Source: Paenibacillus sp. J45TS6 (GTDB lineage Bacteria > Bacillota > Bacilli > Paenibacillales > Paenibacillaceae). Taken from it: 64,000 nucleotides of DNA. This document shows, piece after piece, positions 44,066-52,589 of the stretch (positions are counted from its first letter, which is position 1; every line of letters begins with the position of its first letter). The stretch is from assembly GCF_018403285.1 (NCBI RefSeq), contig NZ_BOSJ01000001.1, positions 248,001-312,000 of the forward strand. The letters run 5' to 3'. The position numbers and the translations under genes are program-made. The notes under the pieces were generated by a model, which was given only the letters and a program-made list of their open reading frames with translations, made no database searches and was not told the DNA's origin.

Positions 44066-45505
44066 TTAAGCAGCCTCTTCGGCTTTTGGTTCTTCCCAGC
44101 TCTGTCTTGTCATCGTTCCCCAGGAGTTATTCTTTCTCATAAACTGGATATGTCCTTGTACTCTCCAGAGGACGCCAAGCTGATGATACCCTACAAACTT
44201 AAGAGCAGAAAAAGCTAACATTTTTACAAGATCAGACGGTTTTGGATAACGGCGGAAAGCAATCTCTTCGAGAATCAGGGCTCCTACACTCAGCAGATAG
44301 CCGCTTAAGAAATTAAGGAGACCAAAAATCAATAGAACAGGCCATGCCGTCATATCCAGCATAACGTAACCTACTAAAGCTAGAAGTCCAGTAATCCGGA
44401 AATAAGGATTCAATGCCTCGAAAAAGATGTTATACGGCATCGTAAGCATTCCCATTGTTTTATACTTGGGTCTGAACATCATATTTCCGTTCTCCAGCAT
44501 ATTTTTCAGGTTTCCCCGACCCCAGCGTTTACGTTGATTCGAAATAATCTGGTACGTATCTGGAGCTTGAGTCCAGCAGACTGCCTCTGGACAGAATGCA
44601 ATACGATACTTTTTCTTGTTTTCCAGCATATAGCGATGAAGCTTGATAATGATGTTCATGTCTTCTCCGGGATATCCATCACGATATCCACCTACTGCAA
44701 TAACAGCCTCTTTCTTAAATACTCCAAAAGCACCTGAAACGATAATCAGCCCATTTATTGAACTCCAGCCAATTCGTCCGCCAAGGAACGCTTTTAAATA
44801 CTCAATAGATTGAAACATCGGCCACATTTTACGCGGAAGTGACACATCTTTTACAGCACCATTTTCAATCTTGCATCCATTTGCAATACGAACATCTCCG
44901 CCGATCGCAACGGTTTCTTCTGGGTTCTCCAGATACATACGAGCCATGCGAATAAGCGCATCCTTCTCAAGTAAAGAATCTGCATCAATCGATGAGATCA
45001 GAGGATAATGTGAGAAATTAATTCCAGCATTCAGCGAATCCGCTTTACCGCCATTATTCTTATCAATGAGATAGAGAAAAGGATAATCCGGGTTATGATA
45101 TACACCGCGAATCTGCTCACATCTGATCGTTCCACGGAAAGTCGGATTTTGAACGGGTTTAAGTCCGAATTCTTTGATGAGTACAGGTATCGTCTTGTCT
45201 GTAGAACCATCATTGACGACAATGACCTCGTATGTCGGATAGTTGAGTGTCATCAGACATTTTACATTTTCTATAATCGTCAATTCTTCGTTAAACGCAG
45301 GTACCAAAAGCGAGATAGGAGGAACGACATCCGATCCCGCTAAGCTTTTAAAGCTTGAATACTCTGCTCGGCGGCGAATTGTAAAGATATCTCTGTACGA
45401 AAAACATAAAATTCCGAAATATAAGACAGTAACGAAAATAACGTAATAAATGATAACCATTCCATAACCAAGCAATATATCCCTAAGCAGTGAAATCCCC
45501 TCCAA
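44066..45505 (-). CDS. Processive family 2 glycosyltransferase (exopolysaccharide synthase)
   Basis: A membrane synthase of 479 residues, similar in plan to poly-GlcNAc or cellulose synthases. One or two N-terminal membrane segments (about 12-36) are followed by the catalytic domain with VNDGS (98-101), DAD (174-176), GED (280-282) and QRKRW (324-328). Three or four further membrane segments follow (about 355-440). All catalytic motifs are intact. The start overlaps the HEAT-protein gene by 23 bases and is a TTG; GGAGGGG lies just after it, so a start a few codons later is possible. Confidence 0.9.
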   Translation of the reverse strand: MEGISLLRDILLGYGMVIIYYVIFVTVLYFGILCFSYRDIFTIRRRAEYSSFKSLAGSDVVPPISLLVPAFNEELTIIENVKCLMTLNYPTYEVIVVNDGSTDKTIPVLIKEFGLKPVQNPTFRGTIRCEQIRGVYHNPDYPFLYLIDKNNGGKADSLNAGINFSHYPLISSIDADSLLEKDALIRMARMYLENPEETVAIGGDVRIANGCKIENGAVKDVSLPRKMWPMFQSIEYLKAFLGGRIGWSSINGLIIVSGAFGVFKKEAVIAVGGYRDGYPGEDMNIIIKLHRYMLENKKKYRIAFCPEAVCWTQAPDTYQIISNQRKRWGRGNLKNMLENGNMMFRPKYKTMGMLTMPYNIFFEALNPYFRITGLLALVGYVMLDMTAWPVLLIFGLLNFLSGYLLSVGALILEEIAFRRYPKPSDLVKMLAFSALKFVGYHQLGVLWRVQGHIQFMRKNNSWGTMTRQSWEEPKAEEAA

Positions 45506-46682
45506 TAACCTCTGACATACGGCGAGTTTGTTTTTCTTTCGGTGAAGTTCCGAAATAATGTTGATAGATTAGTCTTTTCTTGTTCAGTGTCATCATTTTT
45601 TCAACTTCTTCTTGGCCGTCAGCCGTAGCCATCGCACGCTCTGTATAGGCAAGAGCTGCTTCTCTAGCCGTACCGCTTGCCGTAGCCGCTGTTTCGCAAA
45701 GCACTTCAAAACCGCGCACACCAAGTCCTGCAAGACTTTCTGCACTTTGATTACGCACAAGCAGTTCTGCATCGCTCAGTCCTTTTTGTAACAGCTGGAT
45801 GCTGTCTTCCGTGTGGATGGAACCAAGAGCATTTGCCATTGCCGTTCTAACCTCAGGATTTGAATCTCGCATTAACTCTTTCATCGTTTGATCCTTGAGT
45901 ACGGGACCTCTGCTTAAATAAAGTTTAATCGCATCTGTACGTATTGTTTCATCCTTCGAACGGAACAACGGGATAACAGCCGGCATCACTTCTGGAGATG
46001 CATAAGCATAGGAAGCGACGAGTCCCACTTTTACATCATTATAGTGATCTGATTCAAGCAGTTCTTGCAGCAGATTACTCGGTGTAAGACTCGTTTCCAT
46101 CAGAATATCAGCAGCAAGTTCATAAACTGGTTTTCCTTTATCAAGGAGATATCTGAGCATCTCTTTCAGCTCAGCAGGCCGTTCTGCGCACTTCGCTACC
46201 GCTCTGGCGTATATGACAGCATGGGCTACCTTTTTTTCTTCTTTTAGCACTTGCAGCAAAGCTGTTGTCGCTTCGGCAGCTCGTATTCCGCCGAGCCTGT
46301 AAGCAGCTTCTATAGTTTTGCTGGTCGAGATGCTGTCAAGCTGTTTCATTTGCTTCGCAATATAGCCCGTTTCCCTAGCTATGTCGCGTAGTTTTGCAGC
46401 ATGCTCTCCTTTAATCTGATCATGGATGGCGATTAATCGATCCATAATTACTTCCTCTTCTATTTTTGTCAATTTCCCTGGGGGAAGCTCAATTTTCTCA
46501 TTCCCCGTCAGGTTTGCCTGAACATAAACGAAGTAATCCTTGTGTTTACTTGTATACTCTTCTTTTTTGCGTTCTTTTGAATTGTGGGTTGTTTTCATCG
46601 TTATGAGCAAACCGATCCCCACGACAATGAGTCCTGCGCACGAATAAAGGAAAATGTACGCCAGGGCCAAATTAGAAAACAT
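45483..46682 (-). CDS. Membrane-anchored HEAT-repeat protein
   Basis: A 399-residue protein. One membrane segment at the N-terminus (about residues 7-28) is followed by a cytoplasmic region built of repeated helical pairs (HEAT-like, about 110-370), for example SNPEVRTAMANALGSIHTE and AELLVRNQSAESLAGLG. HEAT arrays are protein-protein scaffolds. It sits directly before the GT2 synthase with overlapping ends, so it probably holds the synthase complex together. AAAGGAGG precedes the ATG. Confidence 0.8.
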   Translation of the reverse strand: MFSNLALAYIFLYSCAGLIVVGIGLLITMKTTHNSKERKKEEYTSKHKDYFVYVQANLTGNEKIELPPGKLTKIEEEVIMDRLIAIHDQIKGEHAAKLRDIARETGYIAKQMKQLDSISTSKTIEAAYRLGGIRAAEATTALLQVLKEEKKVAHAVIYARAVAKCAERPAELKEMLRYLLDKGKPVYELAADILMETSLTPSNLLQELLESDHYNDVKVGLVASYAYASPEVMPAVIPLFRSKDETIRTDAIKLYLSRGPVLKDQTMKELMRDSNPEVRTAMANALGSIHTEDSIQLLQKGLSDAELLVRNQSAESLAGLGVRGFEVLCETAATASGTAREAALAYTERAMATADGQEEVEKMMTLNKKRLIYQHYFGTSPKEKQTRRMSEVIGGDFTA

Positions 46683-46698
46683 GGATAAGTATCCTCCT

Positions 46699-48963
46699 TT
46701 ATTTTTGCTGCATTTGTAATTCTGAGTATGTTTCTTTCATGAGATCATAGCTCTTTTTAAAACGTTCACTATAATTCACAGTTTCCCATGGGTCCCATGA
46801 ATAAGCCTGAATGTCTTGTATATCAAATGTATCCTCTTTGCCGCCAGGCCAAGATACGTTACCGCTGCTAAGATCAGTCAACCAAGGGATCAGCCGAATT
46901 CCTTCCGTTGTTACCGTCTGAAATTCCTTATTTTCTGTTAACGGGCTGTAATCAATGACCTGTAGTGAACTCGGATCTCCAAAACCAAGCAGCATCCACG
47001 GAATGCGGACCTCTATTTCTTTCCCTTCGTACTGCCAAAGGGTTAGTGAATCGTAATCAGCAGCATCGGGATTTGTCGAGCCCCGGTTTAACAGGCCTAC
47101 AACTTCATCCATATAAGGGTGGGCATATTTGGTATCAGGCGGATTCATCAACAGACTGATGGCCAGCTTCCAAGGAACAAATGACGGTGTATCCTTTGTC
47201 TGTTCCTCCAGCATCCAATAGCCTTCCGGTCCATATAATCGCTGGTTAAAGTCATAGCTTTTCGCGATAGCTACTTCTGATTCCTTATCCTTGCCTATTG
47301 TAATCAGCGTTTCCAGATCTCCGCCTTTTAGTGTTTTATCTGGAAGAGATTCAAGCGGCTGATTGCCGCCAGGAAGCGTATCTGTACCGATATTCAACTT
47401 CGTCTTAGATGGATCAAATGGTTCATCGAGCGTAATCCCCATATATAGATAAGCTTCATCATGAGTTAATTGAATACTCTCGATGCCTTCTGTATCCCCT
47501 TGCCAAAGCTTAATTTGTTCAGCGGGAAGCGTGGTCCACTCATCCAGTTTCCCATCGATAAACAGCTGGTTTTGTTTGCCTGCTTCCATGGCGAGAATAC
47601 CGAACATTTTCTCATTCGTGAGTACGTTCAGCCAGTAAGCTTTACGATCTGCAGGAATTTCGAATGGCATCGTATTCCACGTCTTCTTAAACCACTCATC
47701 CTGCCACATGAAGAGAACAGCTCCGGCATATCCTTCATCAAAGATATCCTTAGTTAGCGACTGGTTAATCTCGCCCTGTTCCTGCTCATTATGTCCCCCT
47801 TGATCTTTCCCTCCGGGACCATAATGGGATATTCCGAGAGAAGACGGAACTCCGTATTCTGTAATCATTATAGGTAGATCGGGAAACTCGGATTTAAGCT
47901 TACGCAAGTACGCTTTATACGTGTTGTATTCCCCTTGTTCATCTTTTATCGTCTGCAGCGTTTTGTCTGTACGGAAGAAGTCTGGATAATAAGGATAGAC
48001 GTGATAGGCTGCAAAATAACCGCCTTGCCAATTCACAGGCTCAATATGTCTCGCATCTACGCTTACCAAATCTTCTTCAAATAGAGGTTCTCCTGGATGT
48101 TCAAGCACATCGGTTGTAACCCAGTTGGTAAAAGTTAAGGGGTGTTCCCATCCGTATTTCTGTTCTTCCTTTGCTACTTCATCCAGCAGCTCAGCAAGCC
48201 AGTTCTCGAAGGGGCTTGCCTCTTCGGTACCTGAAAAGTGTTCACCGGCATAGCGAGGATGATCCGAATACTTGTTATTTGTTTCCTTTACCATCTCTGG
48301 GTCCCACTCGGTACCCAGATGCCATGCTAGCAGATACTGGCCTACATTCGCTCTGTACTTACCACTCGATTCTCCATTCACATGCGGGATATCCGCATCT
48401 CCATACACTGCCGATACTGCTTTTTTTATTTCTGCTTTAAATTTTTCTTCAATTCCTTCGGCAAAAGCGTCCCTTTGCTCAATCAGTTGTTCTTCTGGTG
48501 ACCAGATCCCTTGCATGAAGTACAGCGGGTGTTCCTTGCCTTTGTTATACTCTGCGAGCGCTGAATAAAACACGGGCTGATGAACCGTATAGATGCGGAT
48601 TACATTTGCGCCCAGATCTTCAATCTGTTGAAACCATCTAAGATAATCTTCTTTTACTAACGGAAATTCACCTGGGTAATGACCTGGTTTCGTTGAACCC
48701 AGGTTAACCCCCTTCACAAACAGTTCTTGCCACTTTCCTTCCTGGCTGTATTGTAAGAACTGATTGCCTTCTGTTTTGAATTTCAGTTTCGTTCCGTCTT
48801 CTGCTGTAAAAGTATTTTGTGCTGGCTTCAAGTATGAGTATGCTGCCCATCCTCCACCGCCAAAAATAAGAATGCCAATTAAGATGCCTACAGCAAATCG
48901 TTTTCTCTGTCGTCTGCTCATGGTTTCCTGGTTCGCTCCACTTCTAAAATCATTCTTAGTCAT
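46699..48963 (-). CDS. Membrane-anchored glycoside hydrolase-like protein
   Basis: A 754-residue protein with an N-terminal membrane segment (about 25-46) and a large extracytoplasmic part. Residues about 80-440 resemble a clan GH-A TIM barrel: FVKGVNLGSTKPG, ANVIRIYTVHQP, LLAWHLGTEWDP and MITEYGVPSS contain Glu residues in the acid/base and nucleophile settings (HLGTEW, ITEYG). Residues about 470-740 are a β-rich region of carbohydrate-binding type. It may trim or modify the polymer on the outer face. First gene of the cluster. A start at 48921 (ATG after AGGAAACC) is possible, as the listed ATG has a poor ribosome-binding site. Confidence 0.78.
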   Translation of the reverse strand: MTKNDFRSGANQETMSRRQRKRFAVGILIGILIFGGGGWAAYSYLKPAQNTFTAEDGTKLKFKTEGNQFLQYSQEGKWQELFVKGVNLGSTKPGHYPGEFPLVKEDYLRWFQQIEDLGANVIRIYTVHQPVFYSALAEYNKGKEHPLYFMQGIWSPEEQLIEQRDAFAEGIEEKFKAEIKKAVSAVYGDADIPHVNGESSGKYRANVGQYLLAWHLGTEWDPEMVKETNNKYSDHPRYAGEHFSGTEEASPFENWLAELLDEVAKEEQKYGWEHPLTFTNWVTTDVLEHPGEPLFEEDLVSVDARHIEPVNWQGGYFAAYHVYPYYPDFFRTDKTLQTIKDEQGEYNTYKAYLRKLKSEFPDLPIMITEYGVPSSLGISHYGPGGKDQGGHNEQEQGEINQSLTKDIFDEGYAGAVLFMWQDEWFKKTWNTMPFEIPADRKAYWLNVLTNEKMFGILAMEAGKQNQLFIDGKLDEWTTLPAEQIKLWQGDTEGIESIQLTHDEAYLYMGITLDEPFDPSKTKLNIGTDTLPGGNQPLESLPDKTLKGGDLETLITIGKDKESEVAIAKSYDFNQRLYGPEGYWMLEEQTKDTPSFVPWKLAISLLMNPPDTKYAHPYMDEVVGLLNRGSTNPDAADYDSLTLWQYEGKEIEVRIPWMLLGFGDPSSLQVIDYSPLTENKEFQTVTTEGIRLIPWLTDLSSGNVSWPGGKEDTFDIQDIQAYSWDPWETVNYSERFKKSYDLMKETYSELQMQQK

Positions 48964-49677
48964 CGTAAGGCAAAAACGAGTTTTGCAATGCCTCCCTTTA
49001 ATTTACAGATTGCCTGCAATGCAGAATCGGATTCTGTCGTTTGGCGAATGTCTGTAACTTCTCTATTAACTATATCGCCAAGCTTTCCCTTTTGTAACTA
49101 GGCAAATGGAAGGAAAGATAGATTGGATAATATTGCCCAGTTTCAAATCATGATCCTGGGTTTAGGGTCCGATCATCCTAAAAATCAAACTTTCTTTTTA
49201 CTGCTCTGTCTACACCAAAGCAACACCTGAACTTCTCTTCAATAATCAAGAAAAATCCTTACTCATCAGTAGTTACAGCTCTGTTTTCCTCCCCCTCTGC
49301 CTATATAATGTAACGCATGTAATCACCTAAAGTTGCTATTTGTTTACAATTTTAACCATAGTTATTACAAAATTGATACTATAGTCCGATATCAAAAACG
49401 TGAAAAGCCTTGATATACCAGCATTCTTAAAATATCAAACTTTACAAAAAAATCGGATGGTCCTGTATCCAGGACAAATTTATTTAATTTTCCTTTACAT
49501 TCTGCTTATAATCCCCTGATTTCTGACTCCCTGGTCTCAAATCACTCGCTCTTTATGTTAAAAACCGAGTCCTTTTTCCTAATTTCTAATACTTTCTGAG
49601 CATTTCAGAAAATCTCATCTCTTTTCAAAAAAATTCCGGTTGCTGTATGTATATTTCTCCGTTATTCTTATAAAATA
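48964..49677. other. Long intergenic region ahead of the exopolysaccharide cluster
   Basis: Over 700 bases without a convincing gene. It is AT-rich and contains a perfect short hairpin GTCCTG/CAGGAC (49460-49475). It probably holds the promoter and control region of the minus-strand cluster and, at its right end, the promoter of the polymerase gene. I recognise no known riboswitch on the minus strand. Confidence 0.5.
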
Positions 49678-49691
49678 AGAACATGTGTTCT
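49678..49691 (+). promoter_or_regulatory. LexA box of the polymerase operon
   Basis: AGAACATGTGTTCT is a perfect palindrome with the LexA core GAAC-N4-GTTC. It follows a TATAAA -10 (49669-49674) and lies 33 bases before the start codon. Confidence 0.85.
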
Positions 49692-49723
49692 ATTACGGAA
49701 CGAATGAAGAGGAGTATGGTCTT

Positions 49724-50965
49724 ATGGAGCGGAAAAAACGTGTGATTATGCTGGCTGATTGTCAGTCTTTTTATGCCAGTGTGGAGAAGTCAGCCCATCC
49801 GGAGTATACGAGTCGCCCCCTTGTCGTTGCAGGCGATCCGGCTCGCAGGTCCGGAATCATTCTTGCCGCCTGTCCACTGGCCAAGACCTACGGAATTACA
49901 ACAGCCGAGCGCCTGTCCGATGCAATTGCCAAATGCCCAGATGTCGTTGTAGTCAAACCTCGAATGGCAGAATATATCCGGGTTTCTCTCCATATTACAA
50001 GTATTTTTCAATCCTATACGGATCTTGTGGAGCCCTACAGCATTGATGAGCAATTTCTTGATGTAACCGGCAGTCTAAGGTTATTCGGTTCACCAGAAGA
50101 AATCGCCCGCCAGATCCAGCAGCAAGTTTGGCTTGAAACCGGAGTACGGGTACGGATCGGAATTAGCGATACCAAGGTCGTGAGTAAGATGGCCTGTGAT
50201 TTGTTTGCTAAGAAAAATAAGACAGGGATCTATATTCTTCCAAAGGAAGATATAGCTGAGAAACTCTGGTCTATGCCCATTCGAGACATGTTTATGGTCG
50301 GCTCGAGAATGGCTCATCATTTTTATAAGATGGGTATTCATACGATTGGGGATTTAGCCCGCACTCCTCTCCCCCGTCTGCGTGACCGCTGGGGTGTCAA
50401 TGGGGAAGTCTTATGGCGTATTGCGAACGGAATAGATGATTCGCCTGTAAGACCCAGTACTTTTATGCAGCAACAAAAAGGAATCGGTCATCAAATGACC
50501 CTTCCGAGAGACTACACTACATGGTCAGAGATTCGTGTTGTCCTATTGGAACTGGCTGAACTTGTTGCAAGAAGGGCCAGGGAGAAAGGACTTATGGGCC
50601 ATGTTGTATCTGTCGGCTGCCGGGGAACCAACTTTGACAAACCCACCGGCTTTTCCAGACAAATGAAAATAAAGGAACCTACGCAAATTACCGCAGAAGT
50701 CTATAAAGCAGCCAGTGAATTATTCCAGCGCTACTGGGATGGTCAGCCCGTAAGAAGATTGGGTGTATCTCTTACAGAACTGATCCCTGATACGGAATAT
50801 CAATTAACCTGGTTTGATAACCGGGAGCAACAACGGGAACTTGATAAAGTAACAGATGCGATCAAACGTAAGTTTGGAGACACTGCTATTATTCGTGCTT
50901 CCTCTCTTGAGCATGCAGGTCAGATACATGATCGTTCCCGCAAAATTGGAGGTCACTATCGATGA
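49724..50965 (+). CDS. Y-family DNA polymerase (UvrX/YqjW type)
   Basis: A translesion polymerase of 413 residues. The palm carries the catalytic acidic residues in MLADCQSFYASVE and YSIDEQFLDVTG (DE pair). Then come a thumb helix-hairpin-helix around IGDLARTPLPRLRDRWG and a little-finger domain. It lacks a clear C-terminal β-clamp box of DinB type and its context with YolD places it in the UvrX/YqjW branch rather than DinB. The ATG at 49724 follows AGAGGAG; the frame is open upstream across the LexA box. It should be induced by DNA damage. Confidence 0.92.
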   Translation: MERKKRVIMLADCQSFYASVEKSAHPEYTSRPLVVAGDPARRSGIILAACPLAKTYGITTAERLSDAIAKCPDVVVVKPRMAEYIRVSLHITSIFQSYTDLVEPYSIDEQFLDVTGSLRLFGSPEEIARQIQQQVWLETGVRVRIGISDTKVVSKMACDLFAKKNKTGIYILPKEDIAEKLWSMPIRDMFMVGSRMAHHFYKMGIHTIGDLARTPLPRLRDRWGVNGEVLWRIANGIDDSPVRPSTFMQQQKGIGHQMTLPRDYTTWSEIRVVLLELAELVARRAREKGLMGHVVSVGCRGTNFDKPTGFSRQMKIKEPTQITAEVYKAASELFQRYWDGQPVRRLGVSLTELIPDTEYQLTWFDNREQQRELDKVTDAIKRKFGDTAIIRASSLEHAGQIHDRSRKIGGHYR

Positions 50966-51297
50966 GTAAAAAATTACAACAAAACGGATTATTTGAATCC
51001 TCACGAATGATGCTTCCCGAACATCGCGAAGCTTATGTACAACATCAGCAAAAATTAGCTCCAAGGTCCCGGCCGATCCTTGATCCTCAAGCGTTCGAAG
51101 AAATGTCACGTCTGCTTGCCGAGTCGCTGATGTTAAAAGAGCCTGTGACAATCGTCCTGTTCGATGAGTGGGAAGATGTCCATCTTACCGGAACCGTTGT
51201 CAAATTTGATCAGGCAGGAAGATCGATTCGTATACAGGACCCGGCCGGATTCCATGATGTTCGAATGAGACATATTATTGATGTTCATGCTAACTAA
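50962..51297 (+). CDS. YolD-like protein
   Basis: A 111-residue protein of the YolD family, which in Bacillus is paired with UvrX or YqjW polymerases. RMMLPEHREAYVQHQ and the C-terminal β-rich segment with HLTGTVVKFD are characteristic. It overlaps the polymerase stop by ATGA, with GGAGG seven bases before the ATG, so translation is coupled. The role is not proven; it is believed to assist the partner polymerase. Confidence 0.88.
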   Translation: MSKKLQQNGLFESSRMMLPEHREAYVQHQQKLAPRSRPILDPQAFEEMSRLLAESLMLKEPVTIVLFDEWEDVHLTGTVVKFDQAGRSIRIQDPAGFHDVRMRHIIDVHAN

Positions 51298-51372
51298 CCT
51301 GCTGAATGATAACGGGAGATTTGGTAAGGAGTCATGCGTTATACTGATACAAAAAAGGAAGGTGGGCTAACT

Positions 51373-52047
51373 TTGTGCGGAAGATTCACCCTAGGTGTTA
51401 CGATGGAAGAATTGATGCTTCGTTATATGCTTGATGATATTCCAGAGTATATTGATTACCGCCCCCGCTATAATATCGCCCCAACTCAGCAGGTTATTGC
51501 GGTTATCCATGATGGTACTAAACGAAGAGCGGGTACACTCCGCTGGGGACTGATCCCTCACTGGGCAAAAGATATCCGCATCGGCAGTAAATTAATCAAT
51601 GCCCGAAGCGAGACTCTTCTCGAGAAACCCGCCTTTCGCGAATCCTTTCTCCGTAAACGCTGCCTTATACCAGCCGATGGTTTCTATGAATGGCAAAAGC
51701 AGGAGAATGGCAAAAAAGTACCCTTTCGAATCACCATGGAAGACAAGGGTATTTTTAGTTTTGCTGGATTATACGATGTATGGATAAGCCCGGAAGGGCA
51801 AAAAGTCAGCAGCTGTACCATTGTTACCACTAAGCCGAATTCTCTTATGTCTCCCATTCATGATCGTATGCCTGTTGTCATCCCTTCAGGGCAGGAAGAT
51901 CAGTGGCTGAATCGATCCATTCAGCGCCCAGAGGAAATATCCTCCCTACTTAGCCCCTATCCTGCGAATCAGATGCTGGCTTATCCGGTATCTGCTGCTG
52001 TAGGCAAGGTAGCGAATGACAGTATCGAGCTGATCTCACCGGTATAG
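51373..52047 (+). CDS. SRAP (YedK/HMCES) abasic-site protection protein
   Basis: Forms a covalent thiazolidine link with abasic sites in single-stranded DNA, protecting them during replication. The mature protein must begin with cysteine, so the start is the TTG at 51373 (TTG-TGC-GGA, Cys2 in CGRFTL), eight bases after GGTGG; a frame open to 51334 would bury it. Other active-site blocks are present: INARSET (Asn), DGFYEW (Glu) and HDRMPVV (His). 224 residues. It is the third gene downstream of a LexA box with a translesion polymerase, a natural grouping. Confidence 0.93.
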   Translation: MCGRFTLGVTMEELMLRYMLDDIPEYIDYRPRYNIAPTQQVIAVIHDGTKRRAGTLRWGLIPHWAKDIRIGSKLINARSETLLEKPAFRESFLRKRCLIPADGFYEWQKQENGKKVPFRITMEDKGIFSFAGLYDVWISPEGQKVSSCTIVTTKPNSLMSPIHDRMPVVIPSGQEDQWLNRSIQRPEEISSLLSPYPANQMLAYPVSAAVGKVANDSIELISPV

Positions 52048-52098
52048 CGGAAGTATCCTGGAGTAACTTTAAGTTTTAGATCGTTTCCAATACAAAAA

Positions 52099-52136
52099 GA
52101 AAGGGTGCTGGATATAACATCAGCACCCTCTTTTTT
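52099..52136 (+). terminator. Terminator of the SOS module
   Basis: GGGTGCTG (52103-52110) and CAGCACCC (52121-52128) form an 8-bp stem followed by TCTTTTTT. Confidence 0.85.
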
Positions 52137-52212
52137 CAGTTTACCCGCACAAAACGCAGGGCCATCCTTCTAGATCGGCAAGAATCTAAACAAAGACCAG
52201 CCTGCACCCCAT

Positions 52213-52500
52213 TCAGCGAAACATTCCCCATAGTTTAATGAGATGCAAAGTATTGTTCGGATCTATCTTTTGGTCAACCACAAATTTGACAAAACGTTCC
52301 TCATCCGCCGGCGTAAATTTCTCATTCAATATAGCAGCAGACGATTTTACCAGTCGTCTTACTTTGGCACTATTCTGAAGATCTGATTTTGTAACTCCAT
52401 CAACCAGCAATTTGACTCGTTCCTTCGCTGCCGGATTTTTCATTTTTGTCTTGATTCGCTCCACCAGCTGCGGACTAATGCCATATTTTTGATAGCTCAA
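52213..52500 (-). CDS. spoVIF: Stage VI sporulation protein F (SpoVIF-like)
   Basis: A small helical protein of 95 residues matching SpoVIF, which in B. subtilis helps spore coat assembly under GerE control. Key blocks are YGISPQLVERIKTKMKNPA and TLHLIKLWGMFR. The start is a TTG nine bases after GGGAGGTG. The gene stands between the SOS module and recG and is another sign of a spore-former. Confidence 0.83.
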   Translation of the reverse strand: MSYQKYGISPQLVERIKTKMKNPAAKERVKLLVDGVTKSDLQNSAKVRRLVKSSAAILNEKFTPADEERFVKFVVDQKIDPNNTLHLIKLWGMFR

Positions 52501-52589
52501 AGAACGTTACACCTCCCGCATATTGTAGTCCCTCATTACTATATGCGAGAGGTGCCCGTCCACTTGACCTCTATTTTATAAAACATGAT

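Noticed and set aside
49341-49376. Repeated TTACAA/TTGTAA motifs ahead of the exopolysaccharide cluster, as WalR boxes
   Set aside because: The half-sites are not separated by five bases in a direct repeat on either strand, so they do not fit the WalR pattern.
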